The notes: generated by a model from the sequence alone, not told the origin. A stretch of 64,000 nucleotides of DNA from Bacillus sp. REN3 (GCF_017912555.1 NZ_JAERSD010000004.1:230804-294803); one strand, 5' to 3'; shown: positions 26,818-35,877, counted from the stretch's first letter. Program-made: numbers and translations.

Positions 26818-27345
26818 ATGAAAAAAGCGATTTTTCTGGACCGGGATGGTGTCCTTAATGAAGTGTTGACAGAACGGGTTAAATTCGTAAACCGGCCTGG
26901 CCAGCTCTTCTTGCTTGATGGAGCAGCGGAAGCAGTCGCGGAACTCAGCAAGGCAGGATATGAAATCTTTGTTGTCACGAATCAGGGCGGAGTAGGCCTT
27001 GGTTTCATGAAAGAAACGCAACTCCAGGAAATCCATGGCAGGATGATTGAAATGATCAAAGAACATGGCGGCGAAATTAAGGAGGTGGCTTATTGTCCCC
27101 ATAAACCAAAAGAAGGCTGTGAATGCCGGAAGCCGAATGCCGGCATGTTGATTTCCCTTGCCAATCGCCATAATATCCACCTTCCGGGCAGTGTGATGGT
27201 CGGCGACCATGAAAGGGATATTGAAGCTGGAAAAAAAGCGGGCTGCAAGACGGTCTTTATTGGTACGGAAGAAACAGGCGCCGATGAGAAAGCTCCTTCC
27301 CTGAAGGATGCCGTTCCGATAATCCTTCATTTGATTGAAGCATGA
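26818..27345 (+). CDS. HAD-IIIA phosphatase (GmhB-like)
   Basis: The start at ATG 26818 follows CGGAGGGG. The 175-residue protein has HAD motif I FLDRDGVLNE, motif II VVTNQG, a Zn-binding Cys cluster CPHKPKEGCECRKP and motif III/IV VGDHERDIEAG. GmhB enzymes dephosphorylate heptose bisphosphate. Gram-positive relatives often act on other sugar phosphates, so the substrate is open. It is coupled to the DNA glycosylase gene. Confidence 0.88.
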   Translation: MKKAIFLDRDGVLNEVLTERVKFVNRPGQLFLLDGAAEAVAELSKAGYEIFVVTNQGGVGLGFMKETQLQEIHGRMIEMIKEHGGEIKEVAYCPHKPKEGCECRKPNAGMLISLANRHNIHLPGSVMVGDHERDIEAGKKAGCKTVFIGTEETGADEKAPSLKDAVPIILHLIEA

Positions 27346-27386
27346 GTGGTGTTCGCATTGTCTTTACATGGCCTTGAGCATAGTGA

Positions 27387-27417
27387 AAGCAGCCCAGTAA
27401 ATCATCATGGACTGCTT
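27387..27417 (-). terminator. Terminator of the ferredoxin oxidoreductase operon
   Basis: Minus-strand hairpin AGCAGTCCA / TGGGCTGCT followed by TTTCAC, about 70 bases after the gamma-subunit stop. Confidence 0.6.
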
Positions 27418-27487
27418 GATAATTTCATATTGGGGATGGTTCCGTTTCAATACGAATCTTGGAAAGTCTGAAATTCGTGTACGGATA

Positions 27488-28030
27488 TCACATCGTCACT
27501 TGAACAAGTGATCTTCCAAGCGAAAGTGCGCGCTGGTTTAGTTCGAGAAGGGAATGCTTTTCGGGAGAGAGCACTTTCTTCAGTGCATCTAATATCGCAC
27601 TGTCAGGAAGAAGTCCTGTTTCTCCAAGGAAAGCGCCAAGCAGGATCATGTTGGCCACCTTCGGGTTCCCAAGGTCGTTCGCAAGGTCTGTCGCTTTGAT
27701 ATCCAAAACGTTGATATCCGTTCTTTTTGATGACTTTGAAACGAGTGAGGCATTCACTATCAATAATCCTCCCGACCGAACGGACGGCTCGAATTTATCG
27801 TAGGATGGATTGTTCAGGACAATCGCGGTTGTCGGTTGAGAAACAAGCGGCGATCCAACCTGCTCCCCGCTGACAACGACAGCGCAATTCGCTGTGCCGC
27901 CCCTCTGTTCTGGACCATAGGATGGCAGCCATGAAACATGCATGCCTTCGCTCATCCCGGCATAAGCAATCAATTGGCCCATTGACATCACGCCCTGGCC
28001 GCCAAAGCCTGCAATCAAGATTTCTTCCAT
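27488..28030 (-). CDS. 2-oxoacid:ferredoxin oxidoreductase, gamma subunit
   Basis: This 180-residue subunit has the POR_gamma pattern: AGFGGQGVMSMGQ at the start, then SYGPEQRGGTANCAVVVS and a KVANMILLGAF helix. It is the last gene of a five-gene operon and its start codon overlaps the stop of the beta subunit (TAATG). The complex oxidises a 2-oxoacid with CoA to the acyl-CoA and reduces ferredoxin. Subunit arrangement suggests a 2-oxoglutarate or branched-chain 2-oxoacid enzyme. Confidence 0.9.
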   Translation of the reverse strand: MEEILIAGFGGQGVMSMGQLIAYAGMSEGMHVSWLPSYGPEQRGGTANCAVVVSGEQVGSPLVSQPTTAIVLNNPSYDKFEPSVRSGGLLIVNASLVSKSSKRTDINVLDIKATDLANDLGNPKVANMILLGAFLGETGLLPDSAILDALKKVLSPEKHSLLELNQRALSLGRSLVQVTM

Positions 28031-28788
28031 TATCGGTTCCCCTCCTTGTTCACATCCTTATATACGCCAAGAGGATAAACCGGGACCATATTTTCCTTGA
28101 TCCAGCCAAGCGACTCAGCAGGATCAAGTCCCCAGTTTGTTGGACAGCTGGATAAAATCTCGACCATTGAGAACCCAAGCCCCTGCTTCTGCGTTTCAAA
28201 CGCTTTGCGGATTGCCTTCTTCGCTTTTATGATATTCTGTACATCATGTGTCGACACACGTTCAATATAAGCAGTTCCATCAAGAGTAGAAAGCATCTCA
28301 GCTATGCGGATTGGCAAGCCCTGGAGAGCCGCATCCCTGCCGGCAGGGCTGGTGGCGGTTTTCTGTCCAATCAATGTGGTGGGGGCCATTTGCCCTCCAG
28401 TCATTCCGTATATCGCATTATTGACGAAGATGACTGTAATGTTTTCCCCTCTTGCCGCAGCGTGTACGGCTTCAGCAATGCCAATCGACGCCAGGTCGCC
28501 ATCCCCTTGATAGGTAAAAACAAACCTGTCGGGCAGTACGCGTTTGACCCCTGTCGCCACGGCGGGTGCACGGCCGTGTGCTGCCTGTGTCATGTCACAA
28601 TTGAAATATTCATATGACAGGACCGAGCAGCCAACGGAAGCGACCCCTACGGTATCCTCAAGAATGTCCATTTCCTCTAGAACTTCGCCGACCATACGAT
28701 GGATAATGCCATGGGTGCAGCCAGGGCAGTAATGTGTCTCGGTATCGGTAAGTCCAGTTGTCTTCTCAAAAACCGTCTTCATTGTCAT
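28030..28788 (-). CDS. 2-oxoacid:ferredoxin oxidoreductase, beta subunit (TPP-binding)
   Basis: This 252-residue subunit has the thiamine diphosphate motif [26 protein letters not shown] and [18 protein letters not shown], plus the [12 protein letters not shown] cluster-type motif near the N-terminus. It carries the decarboxylation site. Its start overlaps the alpha-subunit stop by 4 bases, and its stop overlaps the gamma start, so translation is coupled. Confidence 0.92.
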   Translation of the reverse strand: MTMKTVFEKTTGLTDTETHYCPGCTHGIIHRMVGEVLEEMDILEDTVGVASVGCSVLSYEYFNCDMTQAAHGRAPAVATGVKRVLPDRFVFTYQGDGDLASIGIAEAVHAAARGENITVIFVNNAIYGMTGGQMAPTTLIGQKTATSPAGRDAALQGLPIRIAEMLSTLDGTAYIERVSTHDVQNIIKAKKAIRKAFETQKQGLGFSMVEILSSCPTNWGLDPAESLGWIKENMVPVYPLGVYKDVNKEGNR

Positions 28789-29849
28789 ACTTCAACACCC
28801 CCGGCTGTCCTTATAATCTGTCTGTAGATCTCTTCCTGCGTAGGAACGACCCCTCCTGTCCGCCCAAAAAACGATACAGGTGCATGCCCATTGACAGCTA
28901 GCCTGACATCCTCGACCATCTGCCCTGCACTCATCTCGACGGATAAATAGCCTTTTACCCGCTCCCTAGTTTCAATGAATGGCTCTTCCGGGAATGGCCA
29001 TAAAGTGATTGGGCGAATCATGCCAACCTTCACTCCCTGCTGGCGCGCTTTGTTGATGGCATTCATCGCAATCCTCGCGGTTGTTCCATAGGCAGTAATG
29101 ATATACTCAGCATCCTCCGTTTCATATGTTTCATAGCGAGCCTCCTGCTGTTTGATCAGGGCAAACTTCTTTTGCAACTGCTCATTCCGCTTCTCAAGCG
29201 CATCAGCATTCAATTCAAGCGAAGTAATGACCCGCGGCCTTCCATCCCCGCGTGTGCCTGTTGTGGTCCATTCCTTCTCTTCGCGCACCCTTTCTTCCAT
29301 TCCATCGAATTCTACCGGCTCCATCATCTGCCCGAGCATGCCATCGCCAAGCAGGATTACCGGTGTCCGGTACTTATCCGCCAGATCAAATGCGATTGCT
29401 GTCAGTTCTATGATCTCCTGGAGGGTAGATGGTGCCAGGACAGGGGTGTGGTAATCTCCGTGTCCGCCGCCTTTCGTTACCTGAAAATAGTCCGATTGGG
29501 CAGGCTGGATATTGCCAAGTCCGGGACCCCCTCGAACAACGTTGACAATCAATGCCGGAAGCTCTGCTCCGACCAGATAGGAAATACCTTCCTGCTTAAG
29601 GCTGAATCCCGGGCTGGACGAAGATGTCATCACCCGGACTCCCGTCCCTGCCGCTCCATATACCATATTGATTGCCGCAACTTCGCTTTCAGCCTGGAGG
29701 AACAAACCGCCGACTTCCGGCAGGCGTCTAGCCATATATGCAACAAGCTCACTTTGAGGTGTGATCGGATAGCCGAAAAAGTATTTGCAGCCAGCATGGA
29801 CTGCTGCTTCCGCGATAACTTCATTTCCCTTCATCAGTACTTTTGCCAT
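28785..29849 (-). CDS. 2-oxoacid:ferredoxin oxidoreductase, alpha subunit
   Basis: This 354-residue subunit (KorA/VorB type) has [27 protein letters not shown] at the start, the pyrimidine-binding [18 protein letters not shown] segment and a C-terminal [10 protein letters not shown]. With the beta subunit it binds TPP. It lies 17 bases downstream of the small ferredoxin subunit gene. Confidence 0.92.
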   Translation of the reverse strand: MAKVLMKGNEVIAEAAVHAGCKYFFGYPITPQSELVAYMARRLPEVGGLFLQAESEVAAINMVYGAAGTGVRVMTSSSSPGFSLKQEGISYLVGAELPALIVNVVRGGPGLGNIQPAQSDYFQVTKGGGHGDYHTPVLAPSTLQEIIELTAIAFDLADKYRTPVILLGDGMLGQMMEPVEFDGMEERVREEKEWTTTGTRGDGRPRVITSLELNADALEKRNEQLQKKFALIKQQEARYETYETEDAEYIITAYGTTARIAMNAINKARQQGVKVGMIRPITLWPFPEEPFIETRERVKGYLSVEMSAGQMVEDVRLAVNGHAPVSFFGRTGGVVPTQEEIYRQIIRTAGGVEV

Positions 29850-29866
29850 TGTCCTAGTCTCCTTCG

Positions 29867-30124
29867 CTATACAGTTTGCCTTGCCTTTTCCGGCCTGTAG
29901 ACAGTAATCACTGAATCAGGGCACATTTGGGCACATTTCCCGCAGCTGATGCAACTATCCTGGTCGGTTACGACTGCCGGCCGATACCCCTTTGCATTCA
30001 AATAATCAGCAAGATATATGACATTGGTCGGACATGCCTTCACGCACAGCTGGCATGACTTGCATGTCTCTTCCTTAAAAACGACTCTCTGCTCCACTGT
30101 TTTTGCCTCCTTTACAGTTCCCAT
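29867..30124 (-). CDS. 2-oxoacid:ferredoxin oxidoreductase, delta subunit (2[4Fe-4S])
   Basis: This 85-residue protein has two CxxCxxCxxxCP clusters (CKSCQLCVKACP and CISCGKCAQMCP), each binding a [4Fe-4S] centre. It takes electrons from the TPP subunits to external ferredoxin. Its start lies inside the end of the P-loop ATPase gene, a 13-base overlap that suggests coupled translation. Confidence 0.92.
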   Translation of the reverse strand: MGTVKEAKTVEQRVVFKEETCKSCQLCVKACPTNVIYLADYLNAKGYRPAVVTDQDSCISCGKCAQMCPDSVITVYRPEKARQTV

Positions 30125-30789
30125 GGCAATTTCAAGTATCTCGACATCACCTTTACTGGATGGCCGGGATCAAAAGATTCGGCTTTTTCCTCAAGATGTC
30201 CGGACAAAATCGTCTGTTTTATCGGAATGCCCAGTTCACCTGACAATTTTCGGCTGAGTTCAACCCCTTTAAGCACATCCTCAACCCTTGTATCGGATCC
30301 GACATTCGAATTGTTGACCAGCCCGGTAACTTTTAACCTTGAGGCACTCTCGATTTTCAGAACCGTATCAATGGCTCCCTCCAGTGTACTTACATATGGC
30401 CTGTTGGCATTCAAGATGAATAATACCTCTGGCTGCATCCCTGCCCAGTCATTATAAAACTGGCCTAAAGCCATTGCCCCGTCTTTATCCCCGCCAGCGT
30501 CGATGATGACTTTATATTCCGGGTCATAAAGGACCCGATAGATATCTCCGGTTACAATCGGCAAATCTGATTGCGCCAGCTTCTCTGCAGGAGCAATCAG
30601 TTCAATTCCGTTTTCTGCGAATAATGCCCTTACATCCCTCGCCCTATAATAGGGATTGACTATATCGAGATCGGCGACGGCTACTTTATCATGCTTCTTT
30701 TTCCATTCGAAAGCGAGATTGATTGCCGTTTCTGTTTTTCCACTGCCAAAATGGCCGGTGATGATCGTGATATCAGCCCCATTATCCAA
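30112..30789 (-). CDS. P-loop ATPase at the head of the ferredoxin oxidoreductase operon
   Basis: I place the start at TTG 30789, just after AAAGGAGAGGAG; longer in-frame starts lack a site. The 225-residue protein has a Walker A of the deviant type GHFGSGKTETAINLA and Walker B-like VAVADLDIVNP. It resembles MinD/ParA/CobQ-type NTPases including cluster carrier and nickel or CO-dehydrogenase maturation ATPases. Its place in the operon suggests a role in maturation or cluster loading of the oxidoreductase; that is inference. Confidence 0.8.
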   Translation of the reverse strand: MDNGADITIITGHFGSGKTETAINLAFEWKKKHDKVAVADLDIVNPYYRARDVRALFAENGIELIAPAEKLAQSDLPIVTGDIYRVLYDPEYKVIIDAGGDKDGAMALGQFYNDWAGMQPEVLFILNANRPYVSTLEGAIDTVLKIESASRLKVTGLVNNSNVGSDTRVEDVLKGVELSRKLSGELGIPIKQTILSGHLEEKAESFDPGHPVKVMSRYLKLPWEL

Positions 30790-30901
30790 CCTGTTCTCCT
30801 CTCCTTTCTTTGTAAGCGTTTTCATTAATGCCAGTTTAATTATATAAATTTCTTCCAACTTCTTCTTTGATAAAAGTCACGATTAGCGTAATTGGGATAA
30901 A

Positions 30902-30929
30902 AAAAAGAAGTTCGGAAAGAACTTCTTTT
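30902..30929 (-). terminator. Terminator of the gene at 30928-31248
   Basis: AAAGAAGTTC / GAACTTCTTT hairpin with a 5-base loop; T run TTTTTTTT on the minus strand. Confidence 0.8.
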
Positions 30930-31248
30930 ATAAAACGAAACTGAGGATGACTTTTTGAGGCATGTCCTGCTCGCTGTATACATCTTTTTTCAATCTTTCG
31001 CATGATGGCATTTCATAGGAGAAAGCCTCCACTGACTCAGGAATCACTCCATCACCCTTCAGCTGGTTGAAAACTCTTTCCATTGCTTCATCGGTTGGGA
31101 TGCATTCCTCAGATCCATCATATTTAAAACAATCCACACAAGTCTCAACAATATTAGAGTCAATTTGTTCCTGCGTAAAAACCAGTTTTGCGCCAGTCAT
31201 CTTTTCAACTTCGCGGTTTTCCAATTCAATAATCGTTGTCACGTTCAT
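30928..31248 (-). CDS. Conserved hypothetical protein with CVDC motif
   Basis: The start at ATG 31248 follows ACGGAGGTGCC; the frame is open four codons further. The 106-residue acidic protein has no signal or membrane segment. Visible features are TCVDCFKYDGSEEC (three Cys close together, possibly a metal or redox site) and a short hydrophobic end. I do not recognise the family. It is monocistronic with a strong terminator. Confidence 0.7.
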   Translation of the reverse strand: MNVTTIIELENREVEKMTGAKLVFTQEQIDSNIVETCVDCFKYDGSEECIPTDEAMERVFNQLKGDGVIPESVEAFSYEMPSCERLKKDVYSEQDMPQKVILSFVL

Positions 31249-31426
31249 TATCGGCACCTCCGTTTGTATTACACTATCATTATAGTGGTTTAGAATCCAT
31301 CCAGGGGTTTTTTAAAGTTTAATTCATGTATTCTTCACATCTTTACGACAAAAAGTTGTCAATAACATGATTTCACGTGGATTACTTATCATTTTTACTT
31401 TTTGGCTCTACCCTGTTAAACCTGGG

Positions 31427-31804
31427 TGTTGATTTCCACTTTAGGGACATGCTTTCCGCGGGGCGTCAGTGGAGCTGGTCCAGCTTCAGCGCTTAGCCCG
31501 TCCGAGTCGCTTCGCTCCTGCCAATGAAGTCAAAGAGCGACTTCACTGTCAGGCCCTTCGACGGACAGGACGTCCTAGTGCCGACGTTGCCGCAGGACGC
31601 GGCGGTCTTAGTCGGCTAGCGCTTGTCGGGGCTGACCAAAGCGCTTCAGCTTCCCTATCTCCTCGGCCCTTTGCGCCTTCGGGGTCTCCACCTTGCCGCT
31701 GCATCCCGCAGGACACTGAAAGGCTCCGGCGAATTCGCCCACGCACGAAGGAAGTGCATGCATTAGCATTTTCGAGGAGTCAGTCCCTTCCGTTCCAATC
31801 AACT
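31427..31804 (+). repeat. Dispersed GC-rich repeat, copy C (long form)
   Basis: The segment begins TGTTGATTTCC, contains GCTTTCCGCGGGGCG, ends CTTCCGTTCCAATCAAC, and carries the internal block GAATTCGCCCACGCACGAAGGAA...TTTCGAGGAGTC also seen in copy A. It has several internal inverted repeats and high GC. Open frames inside (for example 31469-31891) have no ribosome binding site and repeat-like composition, so I treat it as non-coding. It fills the gap between the gene at 30928 and the oxidoreductase at 31853. Confidence 0.7.
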
Positions 31805-31852
31805 CTATTAAAAACAACATTCAGCTTTAATACAGCCTACTTTTTAAAATTG

Positions 31853-32761
31853 CTACAGCCTTTCCATCTCCTTGACAATTTTCTCGCATAGTTCATGGGT
31901 TTCAAGGCTTTCCCTGGCCGAGATGAAGGGAGCCCCTCCAGTATTGACTGCCTGCAAGAAGTCGAAAATGATCTGCTCGAAGCCGCGCTTCCTTAAGGTT
32001 GGCTCCCAGTCGCTTCCCCCTAACCTTGTTTCTTCCCGGTCTTTTTGGATCAGCAGCTCTGAAACATTGATTGCAATTCTTTTTTCAGAAGGGTGGTAAA
32101 CCTCTACCTTTTCCTCGACCACCCCGCTGTCACGGTTCATGATACCGATGGCGGTTCCTTCTTCGGCGATCAGCTGCAGCACAAGTTGATTTAAAAATGC
32201 GCCATTTTTCTTTCCTGTGACATTCACACGCTTCACTGCATATGGGAATAAAAACTTAAGCGTATCAACGACATGGATAAAATCATCGAAAATGAAAGTC
32301 CGGATTTCACCAGGCAGTGACCTCCTGTTCTTCTGCATGATGACCATGTTCGGTTCCTTCAGTTCTCTCAGCCGTTTGTATACCGGGGCATACCTCCTGT
32401 TAAAGCCGGTCATCAAAATCAAGCCTTTTGCTTCTGCTATCTCTGTCAATTCCCTTGCTCTTTCAAATTCATAAGCAATTGGTTTGTCGACGTAAACATG
32501 GATCCCTGCTTCCAGCAGCTTCAGGACAATCCCGTAGTGCGATTCAGTCGAACTGTGGACAAAGGCCCCCTTGATTCCACTAGCGATCAGCTCGTCCAAA
32601 CTTGAATGGACATGTGGGAATCGATACTTTCCTGCCAATGTTTCCAGCTTTGAAAGATTGCGCGTATACAAATGGAATTCCGTCTCACCCTTTTCCGCAA
32701 AAACAGGAAGGTACGCTTTTTGGGCGATATCCCCTAATCCGATGACCCCGATTTTCAACAT
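31853..32761 (-). CDS. Gfo/Idh/MocA family oxidoreductase
   Basis: This 302-residue protein has a Rossmann N-terminus (IGVIGLGDIAQKAYLP), the conserved VYVDKPIAYEFERA motif with catalytic Lys and a FIFDDFIHVVDTLKF segment holding the His of the active site. These enzymes oxidise sugars, inositol or similar polyols with NAD(P). No sugar genes are adjacent, so the substrate is unknown. Ribosome binding site AAGGGGGAAG. Confidence 0.88.
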   Translation of the reverse strand: MLKIGVIGLGDIAQKAYLPVFAEKGETEFHLYTRNLSKLETLAGKYRFPHVHSSLDELIASGIKGAFVHSSTESHYGIVLKLLEAGIHVYVDKPIAYEFERARELTEIAEAKGLILMTGFNRRYAPVYKRLRELKEPNMVIMQKNRRSLPGEIRTFIFDDFIHVVDTLKFLFPYAVKRVNVTGKKNGAFLNQLVLQLIAEEGTAIGIMNRDSGVVEEKVEVYHPSEKRIAINVSELLIQKDREETRLGGSDWEPTLRKRGFEQIIFDFLQAVNTGGAPFISARESLETHELCEKIVKEMERL

Positions 32762-32855
32762 TCCGGCTTCCCCCTTACGAAAACTTTCTTAAAATCATCT
32801 ATTTGTTATTGTCCCCTAAAAAGAAATTGCCCGCCAATGCTCCTTCCTCCATTGA

Positions 32856-33701
32856 TTATCCGTTTATCCAGGCAAGGCCGATTGTCCCTTGCCCTGTATG
32901 AGTGCCGGCAACCGGACTGAAGGTGGTCGTCACAAATGAAATTTCCGGGAACTTCAGCTGCAGTTCCTGGCGCCATTCTTCTGCTAGCTGTCCCGCATTG
33001 CCATGGATGACACTTGCCTCTTTAATATGGTTTGCCGTCTCCTCGAAAATTTGGAACAGCCGTTGTTTCACCTTTTTCTCTGTCCTGATTTTATCAAAAA
33101 GAACGACCTTTCCGTCTTCAAACCGGACAACCAGCTTTAACCTGATCAAGCTTCCGATAATCACTTGGCTTGTGGACAGGCGCCCCCCTTTGTGAAGCTG
33201 TTCAAGGCTTCCAGGTACCATGTAAAGATTGGCTCTGTCGGGGAGAGTCCTCAAAGCAGCGACTATTTCTTCGTAGGATTTCCCTGCTCTATGCAACTCA
33301 ACACCTTTCTCGATCATCTTTCCAAGCGGATAGGAACCAATTTTGGAGTCAATGACATCTACTTTGTATCCCACTATATTCGATGCGGCAACCGATGACT
33401 GGTATGTACCTGTCAGGGAACTGGAAGCATGGATGGCAACAGCATATTTATATTGGTTTTTAAGCTTCCGATAAAGCTCGACGAAATCACCGATAGCTGG
33501 CTGTGAAGTTTTAGGAAGGAACTTGGATGCAGCAAGCTTAGGGTAAAAATCCTCAGCGGTGAGATCTACTCCTTCCAAAAACGTTTCGTCTCCAAAAATG
33601 ATGCTCAACGGAACTACATATATATGATTGTTTTTTATGAATTCCTCGTCAAGGGAAGCCGTACTGTCTGTAATCCATGCGATTTCATTCGGTGTTGTCA
33701 T
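32856..33701 (-). CDS. DegV family fatty-acid-binding protein (FakB-like)
   Basis: The start at ATG 33701 follows CAGGAGATA. The 281-residue protein has the DegV motifs AWITDSTASLDEEF, KTSQPAIGDFVELY, IHASSSLTGTYQSS and GRLSTSQVIIGSLIRLK. DegV/FakB proteins bind a fatty acid and present it to the kinase FakA. The fakA gene is not in the window. Confidence 0.88.
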   Translation of the reverse strand: MTTPNEIAWITDSTASLDEEFIKNNHIYVVPLSIIFGDETFLEGVDLTAEDFYPKLAASKFLPKTSQPAIGDFVELYRKLKNQYKYAVAIHASSSLTGTYQSSVAASNIVGYKVDVIDSKIGSYPLGKMIEKGVELHRAGKSYEEIVAALRTLPDRANLYMVPGSLEQLHKGGRLSTSQVIIGSLIRLKLVVRFEDGKVVLFDKIRTEKKVKQRLFQIFEETANHIKEASVIHGNAGQLAEEWRQELQLKFPEISFVTTTFSPVAGTHTGQGTIGLAWING

Positions 33702-34112
33702 AATATCTCCTGTTCTTCGAAAAAATTTGGCTAGAATAGTCTTATATTTACTAAGTCCTATCATAAAGGAGGAAGCCTAATGAAATCTATCAGGAATTTT
33801 TTAAAACCTGCTTCATTTTCAAAAAAGGCTGTTTCCTAAAAAGATTATTGTCTTCTGAATCATTTTAATAGATTCTATTATTCACGCTATCTATTCCCTG
33901 TCTTTACTGGCTTTATTCCTTGTGGGACTAACTTTATCGATGTCTTCCGGATTCTTGACCTATTGGAAATTTCTCGTTAGGCACACACTGCCGCAATACT
34001 TCGCAAACATGTGCAAAGATTCCTGCCTTACCCAACATAATGCAGCACCAGCAGCTTTTAGCTGTTCGTTCTGAATTCTCCCCGTGAGTAAAAGCCTTCC
34101 CTGGAGAAAAAA
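33702..34112. other. Intergenic region with a short ORF and possible membrane-protein remnant
   Basis: ATG at 33780 follows a strong AAGGAGGAAG site but the frame stops after 19 codons (MKSIRNFLKPASFSKKAVS, TAA 33837-33839). Further on, another frame (about 33858-34064) reads a hydrophobic helix (LLALFLVGLTLSMSSG) and then TYWKFLVRHTLPQYFANMCK before a stop. Together this looks like a decayed small membrane protein broken by a frameshift. I do not recognise it. Confidence 0.35.
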
Positions 34113-34142
34113 AGCTGGTCTCTGATAGAAGCGAGACCAGCT
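34113..34142. repeat. 30-bp direct repeat flanking the IS, left copy
   Basis: A 30-base sequence with arms AGCTGGTCTC and GAGACCAGCT occurs here and, identical, at 35878-35907. It is a hairpin. On the left an A run (34106-34112) supplies a minus-strand T tract. The repeat is the expected target duplication of the IS. Confidence 0.85.
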
Positions 34143-34143
34143 C

Positions 34144-34187
34144 AGACTGTAGACAAACTCGATGAAATTCGAGCTTGTCTACAGTCT
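34144..34187. repeat. Subterminal hairpin, left end of the IS
   Basis: Arms of 19 bases (AGACTGTAGACAAACTCGA / TCGAGCTTGTCTACAGTCT) with one G-U type mismatch, followed by TTTTTG. It would stop transcription entering the element and is shared in outline with 24176-24219. Confidence 0.8.
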
Positions 34188-34210
34188 TTTTGTTTGGTTG
34201 AGAAACGAGG

Positions 34211-34344
34211 CTGTTGATTTCCGTTCCAGGCGCTTCGCTTTCCGCGGGCGGTCAGGGAGCCTCCTCGTCGCTTCGCTCCTGCGGGGTCTCCCCTTGACGC
34301 GCTGCTCCCGCAGGAGTCTTCGCGCCTTCCACTCCAATCAACAG
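34211..34344 (+). repeat. Dispersed GC-rich repeat, copy B (inside the IS)
   Basis: A 134-base module with inverted termini CTGTTGATT and AATCAACAG. Internal blocks CCGTTCCAGG, CTTCGCTTTCCGCGGGCGG and TCGCTTCGCTCCTG are shared with copy A. It lies between the left-end hairpin and the transposase gene. Confidence 0.75.
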
Positions 34345-34419
34345 GACTTCTAAACTTAACGTGGCACTATGCCCAAGTCTATTTTAAAATGAATACATAT
34401 AACGCTTGAGGTGATGAAG

Positions 34420-35778
34420 ATGTTATCCAAAAAGAGTTCCACAGCACGCGATCAGTTAGAAATGGTTACCGTCGACCAACTTGTTCCCCAAGACCATCTG
34501 GTCCGGAAGCTGGAAGCAGCCATCGACTTCTCTTTCATCTATGATCGGGTAAAGGATCTCTATTCGGAAGTGGGCCGCCCAAGCATCGATGCAGCACTGT
34601 TAATCAAACTCCCATTCATCCAGTATATCTTCGGCATCCGCTCCATGCGCCAGACAATAAAGGAAACCCAGACAAACATGGCTTATCGCTGGTTTTTGGG
34701 ATTGGGATTCCATGATCCTGTTCCTCACTTCTCCACCTTCGGGAAGAATTATCAACGTCGGTTTGAAGAAAGCACATTGTTCGAAGATATCTTCATCGAA
34801 ATCCTGAATATAGCGATTGAAAAGAAATTGATCAGTGCCGATCACGTCTTCATCGATTCCACACATGTAAAAGCCAGTGCCAATAAACATAAATTTGAAA
34901 AGAAGATGGTCGAGAGAGAAACACGTGCTTATCAGGATCAGCTTCAAAAAGAAATCAACCAGGATCGCGAAGAACATGGCAAGAAGCCGATTCCATCAGA
35001 GAAGTTCGAAAAGGAAGAAACAAAGGAAATAAAGGAAAGCACCACAGATCCTGAGAGTGGTTACTATGTGAAAGACGAACGGACAAAACAGTTCGCTTAT
35101 TCCTTTCACGCCGCATCAGATCGAAACGGATTTGTCCTCGGAACCATTGTGACTCCCGGCAATACCCATGACAGCCTCATGCTTGAGCCACTGGTAAAGA
35201 AAGTGGAGGAGAATGTGGGAAAGCCTAAAGCAGTTGCGGCAGATGCTGCTTATAAGACACCTGCCATCGCGAAGTATCTGTTTGATCAGGAAATCACACC
35301 GGTCCTGCCATATACACGACCACGGACCAAAGATGGTTTCTTCCGGAAATATGAGTATGTCTATGATGAGTATTTCGACTGTTACCTATGTCCTGCCGGG
35401 GAAGTCCTCAAGTATTCAACCACCACGAAAGAAGGATATCGTGAATATAAATCACCAAAGCACGTATGCGCAAACTGTCCATTCCTGGCACAATGCACAG
35501 AAAGCAAGGACCATCAAAAGGTGATTACCCGTCATATCTGGCAAGAGTACCTTGAGGAAGCCGACCATCTCAGGCATACACCAGAGGTCAAAGAAATTTA
35601 TTCAAAGCGGAAGGAAACCATTGAGCGAGTTTTCGCAGATGCAAAAGAAAAGCATGGCATGCGTTGGACAACCCTAAGGGGGCTTAAAAAATTGTCCATG
35701 CAGGCGATGCTTACTTTCGCTGCCTTAAACCTGAAAAAGATCGCCAACTGGACATGGAAGGGTCCAGTTAAAGCCTAG
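34420..35778 (+). CDS. IS1182 family transposase
   Basis: The start at ATG 34420 lies 6 bases after GAGGTGATG. The 452-residue protein has the N-terminal DUF772-type domain (VGRPSIDAALLIKLPFIQYIFGIRSMRQ) and a DDE nuclease domain with DHVFIDSTHVKASAN (first Asp), AVAADAAYKTPAIAKYL (second Asp) and the terminal ERVFADAKEKHGMRWTT (Glu). A Cys cluster (CYLCPAG...CANCPFLAQC) lies between, as in other IS1182 transposases. The gene is intact. Confidence 0.93.
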   Translation: MLSKKSSTARDQLEMVTVDQLVPQDHLVRKLEAAIDFSFIYDRVKDLYSEVGRPSIDAALLIKLPFIQYIFGIRSMRQTIKETQTNMAYRWFLGLGFHDPVPHFSTFGKNYQRRFEESTLFEDIFIEILNIAIEKKLISADHVFIDSTHVKASANKHKFEKKMVERETRAYQDQLQKEINQDREEHGKKPIPSEKFEKEETKEIKESTTDPESGYYVKDERTKQFAYSFHAASDRNGFVLGTIVTPGNTHDSLMLEPLVKKVEENVGKPKAVAADAAYKTPAIAKYLFDQEITPVLPYTRPRTKDGFFRKYEYVYDEYFDCYLCPAGEVLKYSTTTKEGYREYKSPKHVCANCPFLAQCTESKDHQKVITRHIWQEYLEEADHLRHTPEVKEIYSKRKETIERVFADAKEKHGMRWTTLRGLKKLSMQAMLTFAALNLKKIANWTWKGPVKA

Positions 35779-35824
35779 AAATGGCCGTAAGAGGAGTCTA
35801 TCCTCTTGAGAAATTCAAAATTAT

Positions 35825-35868
35825 GACAAAAGAGGTTCGGAATGAAACCATTCCGAACCTCTTTTGTC
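35825..35868. repeat. Subterminal hairpin, right end of the IS
   Basis: A perfect 20-base stem (GACAAAAGAGGTTCGGAATG and its complement) with loop AAAC, ending 9 bases before the right end of the element. It can also end transposase transcription. Confidence 0.85.
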
Positions 35869-35877
35869 TACAAACTG

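Larger units (their letters stand above)
34143..35877 (+). mobile_element. IS1182-like insertion sequence, complete
   Basis: The element is 1735 bases. Its ends are imperfect inverted repeats: CAGACTGTAGACAAA on the left and, read inward, CAGTTTGTAGACAAA on the right. Both ends have subterminal hairpins (34144-34187 and 35825-35868). It encodes one intact transposase, and 30-base perfect direct repeats flank it. The direct repeat is a terminator-like hairpin, so the target was a palindrome. The intact gene and identical repeats suggest recent insertion. Confidence 0.85.

Noticed and set aside
31469..31891. 140-codon plus-strand open frame
   Set aside because: It lies within repeat copy C and runs into the oxidoreductase gene on the other strand; composition follows the GC-rich repeat and there is no ribosome binding site.
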